A DNA stretch of 64,000 nucleotides from a virus: IMG/VR virus record IMGVR_UViG_3300028008_001363, positions 1-64,000 of that record; one strand, written 5' to 3'. The notes below the pieces were generated by a model. It had not been told where the DNA came from and made no database searches. It saw nothing but the letters and a program-made list of their open reading frames with translations. This document shows, piece by piece, positions 14,054 through 23,700 of the stretch. Positions within the stretch are counted from its first letter, which is position 1. Each line of letters starts with the position of its first letter. Position numbers and translations under genes: made by a program.

Positions 14054-14800
14054 TTATTCGTCTTCGCCGTAAATTTCTAATATTTCTATCACTGCTGGAT
14101 GCCTTTCTACATCTTGCATATCAAATTGTGAGATTGAAATGTGTGATAGTCTTTGTTCATCTTTTTCGAAGTGGTCAACTAATTGAATGAAGTCAGAAAG
14201 TCCGTTTTCTGAAAATCCGCGGTCATGTTGTTTTAAATCTCCCGTGACTATCATTTTTGTGTTGTTGCCTATTCTCGTTAATAACATCTTCATTTGCGAT
14301 TTCGTTGCATTTTGCATTTCATCTGCAATAATCCATGAATCTTCAAACGTTCTGCCTCTCATGTAGGCTAAAGGTGCTATTTCTATGATATTCTCTAATA
14401 ACATGTTTTCGATTTGAACTACCGTAAAATGTTTTTCGAATATATCAAATATTGGTCTTGTCCATGGCGCCATCTTTTCATTCAAGTCGCCTGGCAAAAA
14501 ACCGTGTTGCTCATCAACCGACACTGCCGGTCTTGTTATTACTATTTTGGAGACCTCCCGTTCCATATATGCTTTAATACCCATTTGTGTACACAACAGA
14601 GTTTTACCGGTACCAGCAGGACCAATCGCAAATACGATATTTGTACTTGGGTCGGCTAACTGATAAAGGTAATCTTCCTGTGCAACATTTCTAGGTAAAA
14701 TTGTAGGTGTTCTTTTACTATAAAGTGGTACGATATCATTGCTGTTATTGTATGCTTTATGATTGTTATTCTGTCTCTCAACACGTTTTTTTCGTGCCAT
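14054..14800 (-). CDS. phoH: PhoH-like ATPase
   Basis: 248 aa, the only supported minus-strand gene. Walker A GPAGTGKT at residues 60-67, a Walker B-like WIIADEMQN, VTRPAV after the first P-loop strand, and MIVTGDLKQ as sensor. This is the PhoH-domain pattern, widespread in marine phages. The biochemical role is unsettled: ATPase and possibly RNA helicase or ribonuclease-linked. An AGGAGGA ribosome binding site precedes the start. No clear promoter found, though the AT-rich stretch at 14870-14905 could hold one. Confidence 0.9.
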   Translation of the reverse strand: MARKKRVERQNNNHKAYNNSNDIVPLYSKRTPTILPRNVAQEDYLYQLADPSTNIVFAIGPAGTGKTLLCTQMGIKAYMEREVSKIVITRPAVSVDEQHGFLPGDLNEKMAPWTRPIFDIFEKHFTVVQIENMLLENIIEIAPLAYMRGRTFEDSWIIADEMQNATKSQMKMLLTRIGNNTKMIVTGDLKQHDRGFSENGLSDFIQLVDHFEKDEQRLSHISISQFDMQDVERHPAVIEILEIYGEDE

Positions 14801-14927
14801 ATTGTTCCTCCTGATGAGGGATTTTCAGAAAGTAAACATCTCTGCTTACAAAGGTATTTAGCCAAGTAGTAATAGAATATACATAATATATAATTAAACG
14901 AGATAAAAATATTTCCGTTCTGGAAAT

Positions 14928-14935
14928 GATAAATA
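14928..14935 (+). promoter_or_regulatory. T4-type late promoter box (GATAAATA)
   Basis: GATAAATAC about 28 bases before the ATG at 14963, in the divergent intergenic region with phoH. Confidence 0.65.
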
Positions 14936-14962
14936 CATTTATAATTGTGGAGAAATACAAAT

Positions 14963-15469
14963 ATGGACGATATTAAGCAAAATGACATCATTGATAATCT
15001 AAGAAATGTTGATGGTAATGGCACTTTATTAGATATTCTATTAGAATTTGAACATATGCTCGAAGAACAGGGTATGTACGGATATGAGAATTGGAAACAA
15101 GGTGAAGTTGCTCAAGGTCCTAAATTGTCCAGATACTGGCTAAATGTTACTTTAATGTATCCATACCTAAAAATGCCTAATCCAAAAGCGAAAGCAAGAT
15201 TAGAAAACATTGGGTGTGATGTTAAATTTAAGAAAGCAACATTAAAAACTCCAAGAACAGTTAAAAAACAAGAAGATTTGGACTCAAACAAAAAACCAAA
15301 GTTAGATTCAGAAGACGTTTGGTTAGTTGATATTTGGATGCCACGTAAATTTGTTGATGAAGCATTAACAGGTAAAGATGTAGTTGATGGCGACATCAAT
15401 CAATCAGAATTATCTAATGCTTATGAAACTGGGTTAGATGATGAAACTAAACTTGGGCAGGATACATAA
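14963..15469 (+). CDS. Hypothetical protein, 168 aa, under late promoter
   Basis: The ATG at 14963 has GGAG ten bases upstream; the earlier TTG at 14945 overlaps that site. An acidic N-terminus is followed by an aromatic segment (GPKLSRYWLNVTLMYP) and a lysine-rich region. No family recognised. The late-type promoter suggests a structural or assembly role. Confidence 0.65.
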   Translation: MDDIKQNDIIDNLRNVDGNGTLLDILLEFEHMLEEQGMYGYENWKQGEVAQGPKLSRYWLNVTLMYPYLKMPNPKAKARLENIGCDVKFKKATLKTPRTVKKQEDLDSNKKPKLDSEDVWLVDIWMPRKFVDEALTGKDVVDGDINQSELSNAYETGLDDETKLGQDT

Positions 15470-15879
15470 TGAAATACGAAGAATTTAATGAAGGTGTAGA
15501 ATACGGTGATTTAGTATCTTTAGTAGATAAGACTGTATCAGTTGGCGAGTTTAAACCTAAAACAGGTACAGAAGATGATGTTATTGTTATAGGATTTTAT
15601 ATCAAAGACGAAGCACCAGCACTAGACTTAGCAAAGTTTATTGAAAGAGGTGTAACATCTATATTAGATACTGAAGTTTCTCCAAACCCAAATGACGTTG
15701 GTATGTATATTGTATTTGTTGAAGTTGAGAACGAAGATTTAATGAACGTTACTATGAGTTTGATAAACGACATTCATGGATTAGTAAAAAATGATGAATG
15801 GGAAATTAAGTTCTATAAGCGTCCAGCAATTAAAGTAAAGGCAGAAGAAATTAAAGAATGGCTAAAGAAGAACCGTTAA
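15469..15879 (+). CDS. Hypothetical protein, 136 aa
   Basis: Overlaps the preceding stop by one base. Alternating strands and helices with a VIVIGFYIKDEAPALDLAKFIE block suggest an alpha/beta, ferredoxin-like fold. Function unknown. The IF-1 gene starts inside its last 22 bases. Confidence 0.65.
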   Translation: MKYEEFNEGVEYGDLVSLVDKTVSVGEFKPKTGTEDDVIVIGFYIKDEAPALDLAKFIERGVTSILDTEVSPNPNDVGMYIVFVEVENEDLMNVTMSLINDIHGLVKNDEWEIKFYKRPAIKVKAEEIKEWLKKNR

Positions 15880-16082
15880 AGTTCGAAGGTAAAGTAATTA
15901 AGATTCTTCCTGGCGACAAATTCGAGGTAAAACTCGATGGTGAAACCGAACATATGGTAAAATGTACATTGTCGGGTAAAATGCGTAAAAACAGTATCAA
16001 AGTTATCCTATGGGATAAAGTCTCAGTTGAAATGACCCCATATGATTTGAGCATGGGTAGAATCACTTTCCGACACAAATAA
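15858..16082 (+). CDS. infA: Translation initiation factor IF-1 homologue
   Basis: 74 aa, almost the length of bacterial IF-1 (about 72). It begins MAKEE, has FEGKVIKILPGDKFEVKL and the hallmark SGKMRKNSIKV, and ends DKVSVEMTPYDLSMGRITF. These match IF-1 block by block, including the basic RKN loop that contacts the ribosomal A site. The HISGKMRKN of cellular IF-1 is replaced by CTLSGKMRKN. IF-1 is an OB-fold protein that assists IF-2/IF-3 in start-site selection. It sits between unknown genes and the spanins in a late-type block, so it may favour translation of phage mRNAs late in infection. Confidence 0.9.
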   Translation: MAKEEPLKFEGKVIKILPGDKFEVKLDGETEHMVKCTLSGKMRKNSIKVILWDKVSVEMTPYDLSMGRITFRHK

Positions 16083-16097
16083 AAAAGAAAGAAAGTT

Positions 16098-16577
16098 ATG
16101 ATATTAGGTAAAATAAAATTGGTAATCATTATGGCCGCTATTACAGGAGTAGTAGGATTTGGTGCATGGAAATATTATCAATATACACAAGAGCAAATTG
16201 GCATCTATAGAGAAAATGCCGCTAAAGCAGAATTGGCACAGCAAGCCTCAGAAGCGGCTGTTAAGGCTATACAAAAAGACTTAGTAGAAGTACAGGCACA
16301 ATATACTAGAGTGTCAGATGATTTTAAAGTTGCAAGTTCGAGGGTAAACAAATTAGAATCTAAACTAAGTGAACATGAACTTGGAGACTTGGCACAAGCA
16401 AAACCAAAATTAATTGAAAGAATAGTTGACAAAGGTACCAAAGATGTGTTAAGATGTTATGAGATACTAACTGGTTCACCACTAACTGAGAAAGAAATTG
16501 CGGTGACAAAGAAGTCACAAGCGAACACAACTTGTTCAGATGTGGCAAATCCTAATTATACGGGGCCAAGACCATGA
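16098..16577 (+). CDS. Putative i-spanin (Rz-like)
   Basis: 159 aa. N-terminal transmembrane helix (residues 7-24), then a long charged coiled coil (about residues 30-100), then a short C-terminal region with RCYEILTGSPLTEKEI. This is the layout of inner-membrane spanins, which join an outer-membrane lipoprotein to disrupt the outer membrane at lysis. The stop overlaps the following lipoprotein gene (ATGA), the classical Rz/Rz1-type adjacency. Confidence 0.65.
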   Translation: MILGKIKLVIIMAAITGVVGFGAWKYYQYTQEQIGIYRENAAKAELAQQASEAAVKAIQKDLVEVQAQYTRVSDDFKVASSRVNKLESKLSEHELGDLAQAKPKLIERIVDKGTKDVLRCYEILTGSPLTEKEIAVTKKSQANTTCSDVANPNYTGPRP

Positions 16578-17026
16578 TTAAAGAAACATTATTAGCAGGA
16601 ACACTAGCAGTAGTACTAAGTGGATGTTCTGCTACACTACCAAAAAAAGTTGATTACTCAGCAGAACCAGTAGAACGTCCATTACTTGTTTTGCCAGAAT
16701 CTGAAATAGCGAATATGAAAGAAGTAGATTATCTCGTGGTTACAGAAGAAAACATTGATGAAGTTTGGAGAGAATTAGAAGCGTCTGGTAAACCTGTTGT
16801 ATTATTTGCACTTACACACGAAGGTTATGAAGCGTTATCATTAAACAATGCTGAAGTGATTAGATACCTTTCTGAACAAAAAGCAATTCTTATTGCATAT
16901 AAAGAATATTACGAAAAAGCCGACAAGGCAATCGAAGATGCGAATGTTATTTCTGAGGCAGAACAGGCACTTGATTCAAAGCCAAGTTCACTCTCAAAGA
17001 TAAAATCATTCCTTAAATCAGATTAA
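16574..17026 (+). CDS. Lipoprotein, candidate o-spanin partner
   Basis: 150 aa with a bacterial lipoprotein signal: a hydrophobic stretch ending in the lipobox LSGCSA (Cys at about 18). The mature part is helical and acidic with a periplasmic YLVVTEENIDEVWRELE segment. It overlaps the i-spanin-like gene by 4 nt. It is longer than most o-spanins, so a different envelope role remains possible. Confidence 0.6.
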   Translation: MIKETLLAGTLAVVLSGCSATLPKKVDYSAEPVERPLLVLPESEIANMKEVDYLVVTEENIDEVWRELEASGKPVVLFALTHEGYEALSLNNAEVIRYLSEQKAILIAYKEYYEKADKAIEDANVISEAEQALDSKPSSLSKIKSFLKSD

Positions 17027-17028
17027 TT

Positions 17029-17415
17029 ATGTCACCATTCAAGGTTCTAGGCATAACCAAATACTCCAGTGAAGATGAGATAAGAATTGCATATAAGCGA
17101 TTGTTAATGAAACATCATCCAGACACAGGTGATGGCGACAGACAGAAACTTGATGATATTAGACAAGCATTTACAGATATTAAAAAGATACAATCAGACA
17201 GTGGCAGTATTATCACAGTCACATTGAATGTAAAAGTAAGTGAAGAAGAACTAGACGCAATGAGAGGGACTAAGTCTGGATTTAGAGATGATATATCTCC
17301 AGATATTCATTACATTGTTACAGTACCAAAGACCACTAGAATAGGTGACACAATTTTAGTAAAAAACATTATAAATAATACGAACTTGAAGATTAATTTT
17401 CTAAAGAGGACATAG
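17029..17415 (+). CDS. J-domain (DnaJ-like) co-chaperone
   Basis: 128 aa. The J-domain includes KVLGITKYSSEDEIRIAYKR, then HPD at residues 30-32 and a final helix RQAFTDIKK. HPD is the residue triad that stimulates Hsp70 ATPase. The C-terminal half (VTLNVKVSEEELDA...IHYIVTVPKTTRIGDTI) resembles a single DnaJ-type beta sandwich. It precedes a Clp-type unfoldase, suggesting recruitment of host DnaK to substrates handled with it. Confidence 0.8.
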   Translation: MSPFKVLGITKYSSEDEIRIAYKRLLMKHHPDTGDGDRQKLDDIRQAFTDIKKIQSDSGSIITVTLNVKVSEEELDAMRGTKSGFRDDISPDIHYIVTVPKTTRIGDTILVKNIINNTNLKINFLKRT

Positions 17416-19653
17416 ATGGCAGAACAAGAACGAGATGGAAGTGTAGATAGAATTAGTATCACATTAGAGAGGGCAGTTCAATTTGCCAATTCTCTAACAC
17501 ACGAATACGTCACACTAGAACATTTATTATTTTCTATTTTAGAAGAATCAGATGTTAGTGACTTATTGACCGATATGCAAGTAAAAAGTGGTGCTATCGC
17601 AGAAGACGTTGAGAAATATCTGAAAGATAGAGAAGATATTACTGATATGTCAGCGGCAATGGATAGACGAGGACCTCGTAAGACTGCGGCGTTGAGTAGA
17701 GTATTTAATCGTGCTATCACTCAAGTTATCTTTAGTGGCAGAACTAAACTATTTTGTAGAGACGTATTAATTTCATTATTAAGTGAAACAGATTCTTATG
17801 CATATTTCTTCTTAGCCAAACATGGAGTAACAAGAGAAGGTGCTATCACAATTATTCAAAAAGAATTCTACACGTCTAAACCTGCTCAAACTGGTGACCC
17901 ATCACAGACTGTCAAATTTGAAGACTTTTGTACAAATCTAAACGAAACTGCTAGTGAAGGTTTAATTGACCCGGTTATTGGTAGAGAAGAAGAACTAATT
18001 GAAATTACAGAAGTTCTAGCCAGACGTAAGAAGAACAATGTGATTATTGTAGGTGAACCAGGTGTTGGTAAAACAGCCATCGCCGAAGGTCTTGCATTAA
18101 TGATTTCAGAAGGCACAGTTCCTAATATACTTGAAGACAAAACTGTATATTCTTTAGATGTTACAAGTCTTGTTGCTGGTACAAAGTATCGTGGTGAATT
18201 TGAAGAACGTGCTAAACTAGTATTCGACCAACTTGCTAAGAAAGACAATGTTATTTTGTTCATTGACGAAATTCATATGATTATGGGTGCTGGTTCAGCC
18301 GGTGGTTCAAACATTGATATCGCAAACTTATTGAAACCATTATTAGCAAGTGGTAAACTATTCTGTGTTGGTGCAACAACAAGCGAAGAATACAGAGAAA
18401 ATTTCGAAAAAGACAGAGCATTACAAAGACGTTTTCAAAAAGTAGTAGTAGACCAACCAAGCAAAGAAACCACTAAACTAATTATTAAAGGTCTTAAACA
18501 ATATTACGAAGCATTCCATGAACTTGAGTATACAGATGATTCGCTTGATATGGCAGTTGAATTAGCAGAACGTTACATGCATGGCAAATACAACCCAGAT
18601 AGAGTTATTGATGTAATCGATATTGCTGGTGCAAGAGGCAAACTTCATGGTCACTCAGGTCCTATTACAAACAAAGAAATAGAAGAAGCGATTTCTAAGA
18701 TAACTCGTATTCCTATGGATATGATTGACGCAAAAGAAAATAATAATTTTATTCATTTAGAAGACAACATTAAGAAAAAGTTATTTGGTCAAGATGGCGC
18801 AGTTGGCACATTAGTTGAAAGTATTCTAGTAAGTAAATCAGGCATGAGAGAACGCAATAAACCTGTTGGTTCATTCTTATTCGTTGGTCCAACTGGTACT
18901 GGTAAAACAGAACTATGTAGACAACTTGCAGATAACTTATCAATAAAACTTCGCAAGTATGATATGTCAGAATATATGGAACAACATTCTGTATCAAAAC
19001 TTATCGGTGCTCCTCCAGGTTATGTCGGACACGCAGAAGGTGGTGCAGGTGCTGGACAACTTATCAATGATGTTGACGAAACACCAAACTGTATTGTTCT
19101 ATTAGACGAAGTAGAGAAAGCACATCCAAGTGTAATGAATTTATTACTCCAAGTTATGGACGATGGTCGTTTGACTAGTTCAACTGGTAAAACAGCAGAC
19201 TTTAGTAATGTAATTCTTATAATGACATCTAACTTAGGTGCGGCACAAAAGAATAAGAAAGCAATTGGTTTTAGTAACGACCATGACGATGCAAGTATGG
19301 TAGCAGTAAACAAGTTTTTCTCACCAGAATTTAGAAACAGACTAGATGCTACAGTTGAATTCGTAGCACTTGAAAGACATCATATTGATATGATTGTTGA
19401 TAAGACTATTAACGAGATTAATGAGATGTTGAAAGATAAGAATGTAACTATTACACTATCTGATTCAGCCAGAACATGGTTAAGAAATAGAGGATATGTA
19501 CCAGAGATGGGTGCTAGACCTTTACAGAGAGTGGTAAATGATTACATCAAAAAGCCAATATCAAAAGAGATTCTTTTTGGTAAACTAAAAGATGGCGGTA
19601 ATGCTAAAATTCTGATTAATGAGAAAGATAACGTTGAGTTTTTATATACATAA
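17416..19653 (+). CDS. ClpA-like AAA+ unfoldase with ClpP-docking loop
   Basis: 745 aa, close to ClpA (758). A Clp N-domain (residues 1-150) is followed by the first AAA module, with Walker A GEPGVGKT near 213, the pore loop KYRGEFEER and Walker B FIDEIHM. The second module has Walker A GPTGTGKT near 491, Walker B LLDEVEKAH, sensor TSNLG, PEFRNRLD and a C-terminal GARPLQR. The ClpB/Hsp104 middle coiled coil is absent. IGF at residues 617-619, between sensor and arginine finger, matches the ClpX/ClpA loop that docks on ClpP. It may redirect host ClpP to chosen proteins. It follows the J-domain gene without a gap. Confidence 0.88.
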   Translation: MAEQERDGSVDRISITLERAVQFANSLTHEYVTLEHLLFSILEESDVSDLLTDMQVKSGAIAEDVEKYLKDREDITDMSAAMDRRGPRKTAALSRVFNRAITQVIFSGRTKLFCRDVLISLLSETDSYAYFFLAKHGVTREGAITIIQKEFYTSKPAQTGDPSQTVKFEDFCTNLNETASEGLIDPVIGREEELIEITEVLARRKKNNVIIVGEPGVGKTAIAEGLALMISEGTVPNILEDKTVYSLDVTSLVAGTKYRGEFEERAKLVFDQLAKKDNVILFIDEIHMIMGAGSAGGSNIDIANLLKPLLASGKLFCVGATTSEEYRENFEKDRALQRRFQKVVVDQPSKETTKLIIKGLKQYYEAFHELEYTDDSLDMAVELAERYMHGKYNPDRVIDVIDIAGARGKLHGHSGPITNKEIEEAISKITRIPMDMIDAKENNNFIHLEDNIKKKLFGQDGAVGTLVESILVSKSGMRERNKPVGSFLFVGPTGTGKTELCRQLADNLSIKLRKYDMSEYMEQHSVSKLIGAPPGYVGHAEGGAGAGQLINDVDETPNCIVLLDEVEKAHPSVMNLLLQVMDDGRLTSSTGKTADFSNVILIMTSNLGAAQKNKKAIGFSNDHDDASMVAVNKFFSPEFRNRLDATVEFVALERHHIDMIVDKTINEINEMLKDKNVTITLSDSARTWLRNRGYVPEMGARPLQRVVNDYIKKPISKEILFGKLKDGGNAKILINEKDNVEFLYT

Positions 19654-20279
19654 TGTACACTGAGACAGTAACAAAACTATTTTACAACTTATATCCTTAT
19701 AGAATAACTTATCCTAGATTGGGCAATCTTCCACGATTTTACTATCGTGTAGAGAAACCAAGTGAACATTCTTGGATGATTAGGAAACAATGCCACGATT
19801 ATTTAAAGAAAGAGTTCAAAGGTAGAATTAAGTTCAATAATGGATATCATACTCATGCTTATTTTCTGAAAAAAGAAGATTATTTAAAAGCAAAAGAAGA
19901 GTTTAAAGAGTTACACGTCAAATACACCGAACCATTATTTCCAGACTTAAAAGATATACTTGATAAGTTTGATTCCAATGTTGATTTACGAAAATCATTA
20001 TATCTTAAGAAACACAGATACAAAGTAGAACTATTATACACAATAGGCACTTTTGCTGATGTGTGCGATGATATCAACGAAACATTCAAAGACAACACCA
20101 ACTATGCAGTCTCAGGAAACATAAAGTCAGTAACTAAGCGTTTTGGCTACTATGGTTCATGGGCAACATACAGTATGTATTGTAAAGAACAAGTAGATGT
20201 GGAATACTTCACATTTATGTTTGGTGAGAACATAAAATCAATTTCCAAAGCAGTCCTAATAAGTGAATTAGATAAATAA
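19653..20279 (+). CDS. Hypothetical protein, 208 aa
   Basis: Starts on the last base of the ClpA-like stop (TAATG). Tyrosine-rich and basic, without membrane segments. No family recognised. A late promoter box overlaps its 3' end. Confidence 0.65.
   Translation: MYTETVTKLFYNLYPYRITYPRLGNLPRFYYRVEKPSEHSWMIRKQCHDYLKKEFKGRIKFNNGYHTHAYFLKKEDYLKAKEEFKELHVKYTEPLFPDLKDILDKFDSNVDLRKSLYLKKHRYKVELLYTIGTFADVCDDINETFKDNTNYAVSGNIKSVTKRFGYYGSWATYSMYCKEQVDVEYFTFMFGENIKSISKAVLISELDK
20271..20278 (+). promoter_or_regulatory. T4-type late promoter box (GATAAATA)
   Basis: GATAAATAAG overlapping the stop of the previous gene, 52 bases before the first virion gene at 20330. Confidence 0.65.
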
Positions 20280-20329
20280 GAGAAGAAGAAGATTCTTTAA
20301 CTACTAATACAACTTAAGAGGGAAGGCAT

Positions 20330-20701
20330 ATGGCTCGTAAAACAACTACTCTATTACCACTAACAGGCGCTACTTCATTAGACACTATAGGTGATGCAGT
20401 ACCAGGTGATTCATATTATGGTTACACAGATGGTGTTCATACAGTAGCAGTCTATGGCAACAACCTAAAAGGTCGCATCAAAATTCAAGGAACATTAGCA
20501 ACTACACCAACAGAAGATGATTGGTTTGACATTCTTCTTGCCGGTTTACCATATAAAGATTATGATAACTTTACTGGTGTAGATGGCTTTACTTTTGTTG
20601 CTAACTTAGTATATTTAAGAGCAAAATTAGACAGAACATCATTAGGTATAACAGACTACAGTACAGCAGGATTTGTAGGGAAGATTTACCTGAATTACTA
20701 A
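20330..20701 (+). CDS. Putative virion protein, 123 aa
   Basis: Strong ribosome binding site (GAGGGAAGG). An all-beta-looking protein with NNLKGRIKIQGTLATTPTEDDWFDI and a C-terminal GKIYLNY. Its position directly ahead of the tail fibre and behind a late promoter suggests a tail-fibre or baseplate-associated protein. Confidence 0.55.
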   Translation: MARKTTTLLPLTGATSLDTIGDAVPGDSYYGYTDGVHTVAVYGNNLKGRIKIQGTLATTPTEDDWFDILLAGLPYKDYDNFTGVDGFTFVANLVYLRAKLDRTSLGITDYSTAGFVGKIYLNY

Positions 20702-20713
20702 TAGGGAATAGAC

Positions 20714-23700
20714 ATGAGTATAAACGCACAACCATTTCAGCCACAGTTCAAACTTATTGGCAATTTAGCAGAAGACCAAGTACTAGTATACGACCAAAGC
20801 GAAGGCGCATTTGTCAACTCGGCAGGTGCTGGTGGTGGCGGAGCGGCTGGATTTACAGCAATCGAAAATGTCGGCTCAACAGGAACTGCAATACATTACG
20901 GTGAAGCAGGAACAACACTCCAACTTAAAAAATTAATTGGTGGCGATAATCTTACTATTACCGATAACGGTACTGGCGGATTAATATTAGCGGCAACAAA
21001 TACAGACACAATCCAAGATGGTACTAACTTAGGTACAGGTACTGCATTATTTCACTCTAAAGATTCCACATCACATGCTCTACAATTTAAGAGTTTGGCA
21101 GTAGGTGCAGGTCTTACATTAACAGATAACGGTAATGGAACAATTACACTTGTTAACACAGTATCAGGTGGTGGTTCAGCAGGTGCTGATGGTACATTAA
21201 GCAACTTATCAGATGTTGCAACAGCAAGAACAAATTTAGATGTATTTTCTAAAGCAGAAGGTGATGCAAGATACCACGATAAATTCTCAAACTTCTTACC
21301 TTCAGCAAATAACGTATATGACGTAGGTTCACCATCATTTAAATTTAATGATATATACGCTGAAACATTCCAAGGTACTGCCGTATTAGCAGAAAACTTA
21401 GCAATAAGTGGTACTGCCGGTCAAGTATTAACATATAACGGTTCAGCATGGGTAGCCGCAGACAACACCGGCGGTGGCGGTGGTGGTGGCGGTGGCAGTG
21501 TCCCACAATCATTATCAATATCTGGTTCTGATTTAACAATTTCAAGTGGCAACACAGTAGACTTATCTACTCTGCCAGGTTTAGGTTTTAATGGAACGTT
21601 TACTGCATTAACTGGAAAGCCAACAACGATTGCAGGTTATGGAATTACTGATGCATTAGCATTAGGCACAACTAGTACAACTGCACTTGCTGGTAACACT
21701 GTAATACCAACAGCAGTAAGTCAATTAACTAATGACTCAAATTATTTAACGAGCGTACCAGCACAAACTTTCGCTTCAATAACAGGCAAGCCAACAACAT
21801 TAGCAGGATATGGAATTACTGATGGCGGTGGTTCATATGCAAATAGTAATGTTGATACACATTTAAATGTAAGTAGTGCAACTGCTAACCAAGTATTAAA
21901 ATGGACTGGCACAGATTACGCATGGGTTACATCAACTGATAGTGACACAACATATACTGCCGGTACTGGACTAACATTATCAGGCACAGAATTCTCATTG
22001 ACATCTGGTCACTTTGATGGAGACTATAATAGTCTATCAAACAAACCAAATCTATTTGATGGAACATACTCATCATTAAGTGGTAAGCCAACATTATTCT
22101 CTGGCTCATATAATGACTTGTCAGCGAAGCCGACATTATTTGATGGTGCATACTCATCATTATCTGGTAGACCAACATTATTTGATGGAGCATATTCATC
22201 ACTAACAGGTAAACCTACAACACTCGCTGGTTATGGAATTACAGATTCATTTGATAATGCCGATATTGACACACATTTAAATGTAAGTGGTGCAACTACA
22301 AATCAGATGCTAAAATGGACAGGTACTGATTATGCATGGGTTACATCTACAGACAGTGACACAACTTATACTGCTGGTTCAGGACTAACATTAACAGGCA
22401 CAGTGTTCTCATTAACTGGTGGTGCAGTAACGCCATCAAGTGCAACAGCATTCACAAATAAGACTGGTAACATTAGTCAATGGACTAACGATGCAGGCTA
22501 CTTGACTTCAGAAACAGACTCACAAACATTATCACTTTCTGGCACAACATTATCAATCTCAACTGGTAATAATGTTGACTTAGGTGCATTGACACTTGAC
22601 GATTTTGCAGATGTGACAATTTCATCAGTTTCAGATGGACAGTTCTTAACATACAATAATAGTTCAGGTGATTGGACAAACTCAACAGTTTCTATTCCAA
22701 CACTTACAAGTCAATTAACAAACGATGCTGGCTTCATAACTTCAGCAAGTACATATGATAACAGTGATGTAGATGCACACTTAAATCAATCTAACCCAAC
22801 AAGTGGTTATGTACTAAGTTGGAATGGTTCAGATTACGCATGGGTTTCAAACGGTGCCTCAGGTGCCCATTATACAGATACAGACGCAAGGGCTGCCTTC
22901 TCAGCAACTACGGGATTATCATACAATAGTGGAACAGGTGTATTCTCACTGAATGCACAACTAGAGAATTTATCAGATGTAAGTTCTACTGCACCTTCAA
23001 CAGGACAAGTTTTAAAATGGAACGGTTCTACATGGACACCAAGTGCTGATGAAAATGATGATACAATTTATACATCATTCAATACAGATTTTGATACAAG
23101 ACTTTCAAGTAAATCAACAACTAATCTAAGTGAAGGCACAAACAAATACTTCACAGACACAAGAGTTAGAAATGCAATTAGTGTTGCAGGTGACTTATCA
23201 TATAATGCTTCAACTGGTGTTATATCTTTCACAGAAACTGATAACTATGATAATGCCGATGTTGATACACACTTAAACTCAGGTTCAGCAACTACAGGAC
23301 AAATATTAAGTTGGAATGGTTCAGACTATGACTGGATTGCAAACTCAGGAACACCGGCGTGGTCAGCAGTAACAAACAAGCCTACAACAATTTCAGGATT
23401 TGGTATCACAGATGCATTTGATGGAGCATATTCATCACTATCTGGCAGACCAACATTACCTACAAACGTAAGTGATTTAACTAACGATAGTGGTTTCTTA
23501 ACATCAGTTCCAGCACAGACTTTCGCTTCATTGACTGGTAAGCCAACGACAATCGCTGGATACGGAATTACAGATTCTGTAACACCAACTAGTTCACATA
23601 CATTTACAAATAAATCTGGTAACATTAGTCAATGGACTAATGATAGTGGTTACTTAACTTCGGTACCAGCACAATCATTTGCTTCAATAACAGGTAAACC

